DNA of 64,000 bases from Actinomadura syzygii (GTDB lineage: Bacteria; Actinomycetota; Actinomycetes; Streptosporangiales; Streptosporangiaceae), in assembly GCF_008085905.1 (NCBI RefSeq), contig NZ_VSFF01000017.1, positions 1 through 64,000 of the forward strand. The letters are read 5' to 3'. The position numbers were made by a program, and so were the translations under genes. Below, piece by piece: positions 9,081 through 15,645 of this stretch (positions within the stretch are counted from its first letter, which is position 1; each line of letters starts with the position of its first letter). A model generated the notes under the pieces. It saw nothing but the letters and a program-made list of their open reading frames with translations. It had not been told where the DNA came from and did not search any database.

Positions 9081-9129
9081 CGGAAAAACCCGCCGTGCCG
9101 CACGTCCGAAAAGGCGTGCGGCCGGCGGG
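9081..9129 (-). terminator. Intrinsic terminator of dut-DUF3710
   Basis: On the minus strand ACCCGCCG and CCGCACG pair with CGTGCGG and CGGCGGGT (arms 9114-9129 and 9087-9103, one small internal mismatch), followed directly by TTTTTCC at 9087-9081. This is a classic hairpin plus T-run, 35 bases past the DUF3710 stop. Confidence 0.85.
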
Positions 9130-9163
9130 TCTGAGAACTCGGGCGGTACCGGACCGGGACGGG

Positions 9164-9988
9164 TCAGCGGACCTCGGTGATCTCGGGGCCGCGCTCGAAG
9201 GGGTTGAAGGTCTCGACGGCCTCCTCGCCCTCCTCCTCGCCGCCCTCGCTGAACTCCTTCGGGATCTGGAGCTCGAGCAGGTCGCGCGGCGGCATCGGGG
9301 CGTCGCCGCGGACGACGACCACGCCGTTCAGGACGTCTTCGAGGACCTGCCACTGCTCCTCGTCCTCGATCGCGGCGCCCTGCACCACGGCCTGGAGGAA
9401 CCAGCGGGGGCCGTCCACGCCGAGGAAGCGGATGATCTGCGGGGCCCAGCCCTGCTCGACGAACTCCGCGGGGATCTGCTCGCGGGCCTCGGCGGGCATC
9501 TCCGCGAGGACCTCCTCGGTGAGCGGCGTCGGGATCATCGCGAGCAGCTCGGTGCCGAACGGCCCCTCGCCCTCCTGGATCTGGCCCTGCGCCTCTTCCT
9601 GGATGTCCTTGGCGGTCTCGCGGCGCACGTCGTCCCAGATGCCGGTGCGCTTCGGCGCGGCGAACGCCTGGAGCTGCATCACGCTCTGCTCGTACTGCAC
9701 CAGGACCGCGACCGGGCGCCCGTCGAGCGGGTTGCCCTCCTCGTCGACCTGGGTGGCCTCGAAGTTCACCTGGAAGCCGAGCCCCTGCGCGACCGGGACC
9801 AGCATGGAGCCGAAGTCGAGCCGCTGGATATCGGGGAAGGAGTCCTCCGAGTCCCACGGTCCGCCCGCGGCGCTGTCGGCTCGCTCCGCCACGGCGGGAG
9901 CCTCCTCCTCGGTGTCCTCCGCCGGCTCCTCGGTCACCTCGGGACCCTCAGCGGGCTCCTCGGCCTGCCGGCGACGTCCAAAAGCCAC
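9164..9988 (-). CDS. DUF3710 domain protein
   Basis: Conserved actinobacterial protein of 274 residues, function unknown. The N-terminal 55 residues are acidic and low-complexity (EEPAEDTEEEAP). The folded DUF3710 region follows from about GGPWDSED through WQVLEDVLNGVVVVRG and ends in an acidic tail. The GTG start at 9988 has AAGGAG nine bases upstream, inside the end of dut. It begins three bases after the dut stop, and this dut-DUF3710 pairing is widespread in actinobacteria. A terminator follows. No catalytic motif is visible. Confidence 0.9.
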   Translation of the reverse strand: MAFGRRRQAEEPAEGPEVTEEPAEDTEEEAPAVAERADSAAGGPWDSEDSFPDIQRLDFGSMLVPVAQGLGFQVNFEATQVDEEGNPLDGRPVAVLVQYEQSVMQLQAFAAPKRTGIWDDVRRETAKDIQEEAQGQIQEGEGPFGTELLAMIPTPLTEEVLAEMPAEAREQIPAEFVEQGWAPQIIRFLGVDGPRWFLQAVVQGAAIEDEEQWQVLEDVLNGVVVVRGDAPMPPRDLLELQIPKEFSEGGEEEGEEAVETFNPFERGPEITEVR

Positions 9989-9991
9989 GAC

Positions 9992-10483
9992 TCACGCTCC
10001 TTCTCGACTGTGCTCATTGTTCCCGAAAACGCGCGTGGAGCCGAATCCGCCGGTGGAGCCGAAGCCGTCGGTTCCGCGCGCCGACCCTGGCAGCTCGGAG
10101 ACCTCGTGGAACACCGCGTGCTCCACCCGCTGCACGACCAGTTGCGCGATGCGGTCGCCGCGCCGCAGCGTCACGGTGGCGCGCGGGTCGGTGTTCAGCA
10201 GGGTCACCTGGATCTCACCCCGATAGCCGGCGTCGACCGTACCGGGTGCGTTGACAATGGTCACCCCCAACCTAGCGCCCAAACCGGACCTCGGGTGAAC
10301 GAACGCGGCGTAGCCGTCGGGCAGCGCGATCGCCATCCCGGTCGGGACGACGGCACGCTCCCCGGGCGGCAGCTCGACGTCCACGGCCGCGACCAGATCG
10401 GCGCCCGCGTCGCCCGCGTGCGCGTACCGCGGGAGGGGCAGCTCGGGGTCCAGCCGACGGATCAGCACCTCGACCTTGCTCAC
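9992..10483 (-). CDS. dut: dUTP diphosphatase (dUTPase)
   Basis: Hydrolyses dUTP to dUMP and pyrophosphate, keeping uracil out of DNA and supplying dTMP synthesis. The 163-residue trimeric-type enzyme shows the five motifs: GDAGADL, PRSGLG (HPRSGLGARLGV), the sugar-binding GTVDAGYRGE, RGDRIAQLV, and the glycine-rich C-terminal arm (RGTDGFGSTGGFGSTR), here slightly extended with a repeated GFGST. The GTG start at 10483 lies behind GAGGTGAG. It is first in an operon with DUF3710. In Streptomyces, as I recall, a DUF3093 gene precedes dut; none is seen here. Confidence 0.95.
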   Translation of the reverse strand: MSKVEVLIRRLDPELPLPRYAHAGDAGADLVAAVDVELPPGERAVVPTGMAIALPDGYAAFVHPRSGLGARLGVTIVNAPGTVDAGYRGEIQVTLLNTDPRATVTLRRGDRIAQLVVQRVEHAVFHEVSELPGSARGTDGFGSTGGFGSTRVFGNNEHSREGA

Positions 10484-10726
10484 GGTCTCACCTCATGATC
10501 ACCTGCCGGAGAACCACCCGACCCTATCCGGGTCGCGGGGCCCGGCCGGAGCTGAAACGCCGGGGCTGGAACGCCGCCGCCGCGCGGGTCCGGCAGTTGA
10601 CCCTACCCGCTCCCGCGGATGACCACTTCCGGAAGGTTTGGCCCCTAAGCGAAGGATCACCCGTAGCGTTACCTCTGTTACCCGCGGTGCTTCTGTGGGA
10701 CATGCGTCCCGCAGGAAGGGGACGGC

Positions 10727-11437
10727 ATGGGCAGACCCGAACGCGACGCCGACGACCGCGTCACACATCGCTCCCTGGACGGCGTGCGCGTCCGGCTGAC
10801 CGGCCCGCACGACCTCGACCGGCCCTGCACGTCGGTGGCGCGGATCGCCGACCGCGGGCGGCTCCACGAGATCTCCAGCGGGACGCGCGCGGACGCGCTC
10901 TCCTGGGCCGACGACATCGGCGTCGAACGGTTCGACGAGGAGTTCCGCGTCCAGGACGGGCGGCTGCGCGTCGGCCGGACCGAGACCCGCGACCCCGACA
11001 CCGGGCAGCGCGAACCCGTCCTCGCCGCCGTGTGGGAGGGCCGCCGCCACGCCGTGTTCACGCACCTCTACCACGCGCGCCCGGCCGACGCGGTGGCGTT
11101 CTTCGGAACGCTCCGACTCGCCGAGCACGACGACGGGATCGTCGCCGTGCCGCGCGGGCGGGCCCGCCGTCCCGACCCGGCGGAGCTGGTGAAGGAAGTC
11201 CCCGGGCTCGGCCTCCTGGAGATCACCGCGCTGACGACGCGGACCCGTCGGCGGCTGCCGCCGTGGCGCGGCGCGTCCGTCGCGGGCGGCGAGCTTTTCC
11301 AGGACACGGTCGAGGGGCAAGGGCCCTATTTCCTGCTCGCGCTGAAGGCGCTGCTGGTGACCGTGCTGCCGGAGGAGGACCGGGTGCGGGACATCCCCCG
11401 GCGGCTCGCCGGGCTGGCGGTCGAGGCGGTCCGGTGA
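10727..11437 (+). CDS. Unknown protein heading the Mau-like module
   Basis: Not recognised. 236 residues, Arg- and Asp-rich, without signal peptide or membrane segment; it has no beta-propeller repeats and is too short to be a MauB heavy chain. A strong site GGAAGGGG precedes the ATG. Its TGA overlaps the GTG of the MauE-like gene (GTGA), so it is translationally coupled to the redox genes. Its place, just before E-D-A type genes, is that of mauB in Paracoccus-type mau clusters. It might be a partner or maturation factor for the Cys-rich product (inference). Confidence 0.7.
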   Translation: MGRPERDADDRVTHRSLDGVRVRLTGPHDLDRPCTSVARIADRGRLHEISSGTRADALSWADDIGVERFDEEFRVQDGRLRVGRTETRDPDTGQREPVLAAVWEGRRHAVFTHLYHARPADAVAFFGTLRLAEHDDGIVAVPRGRARRPDPAELVKEVPGLGLLEITALTTRTRRRLPPWRGASVAGGELFQDTVEGQGPYFLLALKALLVTVLPEEDRVRDIPRRLAGLAVEAVR

Positions 11438-11961
11438 CGGGCCTGCTCGCGGGGATCGCGGCGGTCGCGCTCCCGCTCGTGCTCCTGGGTTCGGTGTTCG
11501 GCCAGGTCAGACGGCCCGGCGTGCTGGTGTCGGCGGTGCGGGCGCAGGGCGTGGTGCCGCACGCCCTCGCCGGACCGGCGGCGGTGGCCGCGATCGCGGC
11601 GGAGGCGGCCGTCGGCCTCGTCGGCGCGGCGGCCCTCGTACTCGGGCTGGACGGGGCGATGCGCGCGGCGTCCGGCGCCGCCGCCGTGCTGCTCGGCCTC
11701 TACGCGGTGTACGCGGCGCACGTGGCGCGGACGCGGCGCGGCGTCCCGTGCGGGTGCGCGGGCGCGGACACACCGATGACCGGCTGGGTCGCCGGACGCG
11801 CCGCCGCCCTCGCCGTGCTCGCGCTCGCCGGAGCCGTGCGCGGCCTGCCCACCGACTTGTCCGCGTACGAGGCGTCCGTCGCCGGGACGGCGGGGCTGGG
11901 TTTCGCGGTGATCCTCTGGACGCTCCCCCACGCAATGATCGAGAGGAGGTCGGCCGGATGA
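11434..11961 (+). CDS. MauE/DoxX-like redox membrane protein
   Basis: Inner-membrane protein of 175 residues with about four hydrophobic spans. MauE proteins are thought to pass reducing or oxidising equivalents across the membrane to MauD for disulfide formation in methylamine dehydrogenase. A CxC pair (PCGCAG, Cys106 and Cys108) at the end of the third span followed by GWVAGRAAAL matches the MauE family pattern. The GTG start overlaps the preceding stop by four bases and its TGA overlaps the next ATG (ATGA), so three genes are coupled. Confidence 0.75.
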   Translation: MTGLLAGIAAVALPLVLLGSVFGQVRRPGVLVSAVRAQGVVPHALAGPAAVAAIAAEAAVGLVGAAALVLGLDGAMRAASGAAAVLLGLYAVYAAHVARTRRGVPCGCAGADTPMTGWVAGRAAALAVLALAGAVRGLPTDLSAYEASVAGTAGLGFAVILWTLPHAMIERRSAG

Positions 11962-12440
11962 GCTTCCAAGCCAGCGCCCTGCTGCTGTCCTGGGCGGCGA
12001 TCCTGCTGCTCGCCCTGGTGGTCGCCGGTCTCGTCCGGCAGGTGCACGCGCTGACGCGGGGCGCGCCCCGGCCCGCCGAGCTGGGGCTGCCGCCGGGACG
12101 TCCCGCGCCCGCGTTCGACCGGCTCGGGCCGGGCCTGCTGCTGTTCCTGGACCGCGACTGCGGTGTCTGCGCCGACGTGCTCGCCGCGGCGGGCGGGTCG
12201 GACCGGCCGCTGCACGCGATCTTCGCCGGGGAGGCGGCGGACGAGGCGGCGGCCCGTCCGGGGCTGACCGTGCTGGCGAACGAGCGGGACGGCCTGTTCG
12301 CCGACTACCGCGTCCCCGCCACGCCGTTCGCCGTCGTCGTCGACCCGGACGGGCGGGTGCGGGCCGCCGAGCCCGTGGGCTCCCCGGCGGCCCTCCACGA
12401 GCTGACCTTGGAGGACGCGCGGATGGGCGGGACACGATGA
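11958..12440 (+). CDS. MauD-like membrane-anchored thioredoxin-fold protein
   Basis: 160 residues: an N-terminal membrane anchor (about residues 5-27, LLLSWAAILLLALVVAGL), a linker, then a short thioredoxin fold outside the membrane. The redox motif is Cys68-Gly-Val-Cys71 (DRDCGVCAD) and the cis-proline loop is ATPF near residue 123. This matches MauD, the thiol:disulfide partner of MauE. It overlaps both neighbours by four bases. The Cys-rich exported protein encoded next is the obvious substrate (inference). Confidence 0.75.
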   Translation: MSFQASALLLSWAAILLLALVVAGLVRQVHALTRGAPRPAELGLPPGRPAPAFDRLGPGLLLFLDRDCGVCADVLAAAGGSDRPLHAIFAGEAADEAAARPGLTVLANERDGLFADYRVPATPFAVVVDPDGRVRAAEPVGSPAALHELTLEDARMGGTR

Positions 12441-12991
12441 TCGAACTGGATGACATCCCGCCGCTGCGCGGGCCGCGTCCGGCGGGCGCGCAGCGGGTCC
12501 GGCGGCGGCCCGTCCCGGCGGACGCGCCGCGGCTGCGCCCGGCGCGGCGCAGCGTCCTCGCGGGGCTCGCGGCGGCCGGGGCCACGGCGGGCCTCAAGGC
12601 GCTCGGCGTGTTCCCGCCCGCGCGGGAGGCGCTGGAGTCCGGGTTCCAGTTGGTCGGCTACTACGACATCTATCCGCGCTGCCCCTCGTATGCGTCGAAC
12701 CACAATTGCTCGCCCGGCTGCGGGCCGAGCTACGTGTGCAGTTGGTGCTGCCGGACGAGCGGCAAGTACAAGGGCTTCCACAAATCCGGGGTGTCGAATC
12801 CGGGGTGGTACAAGCTGCGTCCGAACCAGTGCTACAGCGGCGGTTACGACGGTTGGATCTGGGCATACGCGAAAAGCTGCGGGTCCTGCAAGAAGGGCGT
12901 CACCTGGCGCTGCCACGACGGGTGGAAGAAGTCCCAAAAGGGCGTCTGGTACAAGACCATCTGCCGCAAGGCGACGGCGTGCAAGAACTGA
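12437..12991 (+). CDS. Tat-exported 12-cysteine protein (MauA-like position)
   Basis: 184 residues. A twin-arginine leader (RPARRSVLAGLAAAGATAG, Arg37-Arg38) is followed by a mature region with exactly 12 cysteines (82, 91, 95, 101, 104, 105, 132, 148, 151, 159, 176, 182), including one Cys-Cys pair, and seven tryptophans (103, 124, 140, 142, 157, 163, 171). Methylamine dehydrogenase light chain (MauA) also has a Tat leader, 12 Cys as six disulfides, a CC pair, and two Trp that form TTQ. The spacing differs and no heavy chain or MauG is present, so this is not safely MADH. The gene is coupled to the MauD-like gene by ATGA and is visibly less GC-rich than its neighbours. Confidence 0.7.
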   Translation: MIELDDIPPLRGPRPAGAQRVRRRPVPADAPRLRPARRSVLAGLAAAGATAGLKALGVFPPAREALESGFQLVGYYDIYPRCPSYASNHNCSPGCGPSYVCSWCCRTSGKYKGFHKSGVSNPGWYKLRPNQCYSGGYDGWIWAYAKSCGSCKKGVTWRCHDGWKKSQKGVWYKTICRKATACKN

Positions 12992-13146
12992 CCGCCGGAC
13001 GAACCCGGCGCGGTCTGACCGATCCCCTTCTCCCTGTCGCGGCTCTCACCCTGATCGCGCTTTCCGCCGCCGCGTTGGACGCCGCCGTCCTCTGCTGGGC
13101 CTCGATCGGCGCGCTCGCCGGGTTCTCGCTTTCCGGGAGCGTTTGA
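12979..13146 (+). CDS. Small membrane protein overlapping the Cys-rich gene
   Basis: A 55-residue frame opening with GTG at 12979, 13 bases inside the end of the Cys-rich gene. It has a basic N-terminus (VQELTAGRTRRGL) and one long hydrophobic region (PVAALTLIALSAAALDAA continuing to SIGALAGFSL) that could span the membrane twice. The overlap suggests translational coupling. No family recognised; it may also be a chance frame. Confidence 0.4.
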   Translation: MQELTAGRTRRGLTDPLLPVAALTLIALSAAALDAAVLCWASIGALAGFSLSGSV

Positions 13147-13164
13147 ACGCGGAACAGCGAATCC

Positions 13165-13722
13165 GTGCTGTTCTCGCCAGGTTGGCGGGCCCCCGTACGG
13201 CAGGACGAGGTCCTGGCCGTCTTCATCTTCGGGCTCCTGCTCGGAGGGACGCTCAGCGCGGCGGTGATCTGGCTGCTCTCCGGCCTTTCGGCACCGTTGC
13301 CGCCGTCCGTCCGGGTGGGCGCGATCCTGGCCGTCGCCGTTCTCGGCGCGGCCCGGGAAATGGGCTTGATCCGCCTTCCGCTCCCCCAGAACGCGCGCCA
13401 GATCCCGTCGGACGTCCTCCAAGCGCATTTGCGCCGGGGCGCCTTGCAATTCGGCTTCGAGTTGGGCACCGGGGTTCGCACTTATGTCTCGTCCAGTGCG
13501 CCCTATGTACTGGCCCTGGCGCTTTTCCTCAGCCACGGCCCGCTTCGCACCGCCCTTCTGGCAGGCGCCGCATTCGGCGCGGGACGCGCACTGAGCGCCG
13601 CCCTCACCTACCTCTCCCGGGACGCACATCGCGACGCCGCCATCGCCGCGCGAATGCCTCCGGTACGAAACGCCACCGCACTGACCGCGCTCGCCGCCCT
13701 CGCTCTCCTGCTGCTCGCCTGA
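13165..13722 (+). CDS. Integral membrane protein of the Mau-like module, unknown
   Basis: 185 residues with about four to five hydrophobic segments (VFIFGLLLGGTLSAAVIWLL, VRVGAILAVAVLGAA, SSSAPYVLALALFLS, NATALTALAALALLLLA) and a charged loop (PQNARQIPSDVLQAHLRRG). No family recognised. Codon use contains more A/T-ending codons than flanking genes, as in the Cys-rich gene, which suggests they travelled together. The GTG start at 13165 lacks a clear ribosome site; it lies 18 bases after the small membrane ORF. The stop overlaps the following ATG by one base. Confidence 0.6.
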   Translation: MLFSPGWRAPVRQDEVLAVFIFGLLLGGTLSAAVIWLLSGLSAPLPPSVRVGAILAVAVLGAAREMGLIRLPLPQNARQIPSDVLQAHLRRGALQFGFELGTGVRTYVSSSAPYVLALALFLSHGPLRTALLAGAAFGAGRALSAALTYLSRDAHRDAAIAARMPPVRNATALTALAALALLLLA

Positions 13723-13880
13723 TGTGGCAGATGCGCACCGCCTTCCTGCCGCCGTTCGGGACGATCGTCGTCGCGGCGGTCGTTCCGCTGGCGGCGGGGC
13801 TGTACCTGCTGACGTCCGGGGCGTGGACGGCGGCGGAGCGGGCGGTGCTGCGGCGCGGGGTCGTCCTCGCAGGGGCTTGA
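13722..13880 (+). pseudogene. 52-residue membrane peptide resembling a YidC C-terminus
   Basis: The frame begins with ATG overlapping the preceding TGA (TGATG) and reads MWQMRTAFLPPFGTIVVAAV then VPLAAGLYLLTSGAWTAAER and a basic end. The VPLAAGLYLLTS.AWT pattern is what I remember from the last membrane span of actinobacterial YidC/Oxa1 insertases. The upstream catalytic spans of YidC are absent, so this is either a remnant or an independent small membrane protein translated with the module. Confidence 0.35.
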
Positions 13881-13946
13881 CGGAGGTCCGGGCGGTCGGT
13901 TCGATGGAAACCGAATGACGTTCTGACTCAGGGCGGGCGGTGCGCG

Positions 13947-15233
13947 GTGGCGGCGACGGTACGGGACATCGGCACGATCGACCTGTCCGACCTCACGTTC
14001 TGGTCGCTGCCGCCGGAGCGGCGGCTCGCCGCGTTCGCGCGGCTGCGCGAGCGGGAGCGTCCCGCGTTCTTCCCCGAGCTGAAGCTCCCGTTCATCCGGA
14101 CCGGCCCCGGCTACTACGCGCTGACCAGGCACGCCGACGTCGTCGAGGCCAGCCGGACGCCCGAGGTGTTCAGCAGCGAGCCGTGCTCCAACAGCGTCGC
14201 CGACCTGCCCCGGTACATGGCCCGCTACTTCGGCTCGATGATCAACATGGACGACCCGCGGCACGCGAAGATCCGGCGGATCGTGTCGCGGGCGTTCACC
14301 CCGCGCGTCCTCGCCAAGCTGGAGGCCGACCTCCAGGCGACCGCGACGCGGATCGTGGACGACCTGCGCGGCCGGGGCTCCGCCGACTTCGTCACCGAGG
14401 TCGCCGCCCGGCTCCCCCTCCAGGTCATCTGCGACATGACGGGGATCCCGCACCGGCTGCGCCCGATGGTCTACGACCGGACGAACACCATCCTCGGCCT
14501 CGGCGACCCCGAGTACACCGGCGGCAAGGACTTCAACCGCGACGGCATCACCCGGATCGGCGTCCTGTACGGCCTACTCAAGGCCATGACGGCCGGATAC
14601 GAGTTGAACCACCTGGCGATGAAGCTCGCCCGGCGGCGGCGCAGGCACCTGGGCGACGACCTGGTGTCGCGGCTCGTGTCCGCCAACGTGGACGGCGAGT
14701 ACCTGACCGACCAGGAGATCGGCTCGTTCTTCATCCTGCTCGTCGTCGCCGGGAACGAGACGACCCGGAACGCCATGTCGCACGGCCTCAAACTGCTCAC
14801 CGACAATCCCGAGCAGCGCGCCCTGCTGATGGAGGACTTCGACGCCCACGCGCCGGGCGCGGTGGAGGAGATCGTCCGGATGGCGACGCCGGTCATCCAG
14901 TTCCGCCGGACGGTCACCCGCGAATACGAGATGAACGGCCAGCGGTACGAGCGGGGCGACAAGGTGCTGCTGTTCTACAACTCCGCCAATCGCGACGCCG
15001 CCGTGTTCGAGAACCCGGACGCCTTCGACATCACACGCTCCCCCAATCCGCACGTGGGGTTCGGCGGCCCCGGCCCGCATTTCTGCCTCGGCGCGAACCT
15101 GGCCCGGCGGGAGATCACGGTGATGTTCCGGGATCTGCTCACCCGCCTCCCGGACATCCGTGCGACCGGCGAGCCCCGGATGCTCTATTCGAACTTCATC
15201 AACGGCATCAAGCACCTGCCCTGCGAATTCTGA
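13947..15233 (+). CDS. Cytochrome P450
   Basis: Soluble heme monooxygenase of 428 residues. It has the I-helix oxygen motif VVAGNETTRN, the K-helix ExxR (EEIVRM) and the heme-binding loop FGGPGPHFCLGANLAR with the axial Cys near residue 376. The N-terminal NMDDPRHAKIRRIVSRAFTP is typical of the CYP124/125/142-like actinobacterial branch acting on sterols or branched lipids; the exact substrate is not readable. It starts GTG at 13947 with a weak ribosome site. No ferredoxin gene is adjacent, so redox partners must come from elsewhere. Its 3' end abuts a truncated hydrolase gene. Confidence 0.93.
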   Translation: MAATVRDIGTIDLSDLTFWSLPPERRLAAFARLRERERPAFFPELKLPFIRTGPGYYALTRHADVVEASRTPEVFSSEPCSNSVADLPRYMARYFGSMINMDDPRHAKIRRIVSRAFTPRVLAKLEADLQATATRIVDDLRGRGSADFVTEVAARLPLQVICDMTGIPHRLRPMVYDRTNTILGLGDPEYTGGKDFNRDGITRIGVLYGLLKAMTAGYELNHLAMKLARRRRRHLGDDLVSRLVSANVDGEYLTDQEIGSFFILLVVAGNETTRNAMSHGLKLLTDNPEQRALLMEDFDAHAPGAVEEIVRMATPVIQFRRTVTREYEMNGQRYERGDKVLLFYNSANRDAAVFENPDAFDITRSPNPHVGFGGPGPHFCLGANLARREITVMFRDLLTRLPDIRATGEPRMLYSNFINGIKHLPCEF

Positions 15234-15239
15234 CCGGGC

Positions 15240-15536
15240 TCACGTCCGTCCGGCCGCCCGCGCGGCGGGCGAGACGGCGAGGTAGGCGTGCACGGCCTCC
15301 TGGCCCATGAAGCCCCTGACCTTCCGGTGGAGGCGCTCGTCGTCCTCGACCAGCGGGAGTGTCTGCTTGTAGACGTGCACGAACCAGCGTTCACCGGCGG
15401 GCAGCAGCAGGTGCAGGACGTTGACGAAGTGCGTCGCGACGGGCTCGTCCGGGATCCAGTGCAGCGGAGTGCCGGCCCAGTCGAACCTGACGCGGCGCGG
15501 GGTGATGACGGGATGCCGCTCGTCGATCTCGCTCAT
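15240..15536 (-). pseudogene. Truncated metal-dependent hydrolase (PF10118-like), 5' fragment
   Basis: The 98-residue frame begins MSEIDERHPVITPRRVRFDW and continues with the hallmark N-terminus of the PF10118 'predicted metal-dependent hydrolase' family (HWIPDEPVATHFVNVLHLLL, then ERWFVHVYKQ and VRGFMGQEAVHA). Full members are about 280-300 residues. Here homology stops at the first metal-ligand helix (GQEAVHA) and the frame closes 25 residues later, seven bases from the P450 stop. The promoter palindrome, GGGAGAGG ribosome site and ATG at 15536 are intact. It looks like a 3' deletion joined to the P450 end. Confidence 0.75.
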
Positions 15537-15564
15537 GTCGCCTCTCCCCGGACAGCCCGGCCCG

Positions 15565-15597
15565 CCTCATCAATTGGACGTAGCGTCCAATATGAGG
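15565..15597. promoter_or_regulatory. TetR-type operator before the hydrolase fragment
   Basis: ATTGGACG-TAG-CGTCCAAT (15573-15591) is a perfect 8-bp inverted repeat, and outer arms CCTCAT (15565-15570) and ATGAGG (15592-15597) also pair. The GGACG/CGTCC palindrome with short spacer is common for actinobacterial TetR repressors. It lies 29-61 bases upstream of the fragment's ATG. No regulator gene is adjacent. Confidence 0.65.
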
Positions 15598-15645
15598 AGT
15601 GCGCGGAATCCGCGTCAAGGGGCGGCCGGGGCCGTCCGGGGTGAT

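Noticed and set aside
12437..12991. True methylamine dehydrogenase light chain (MauA)
   Set aside because: Cys spacing does not match, there is no heavy-chain gene and no MauG; only the Tat leader, Cys count and gene order agree.
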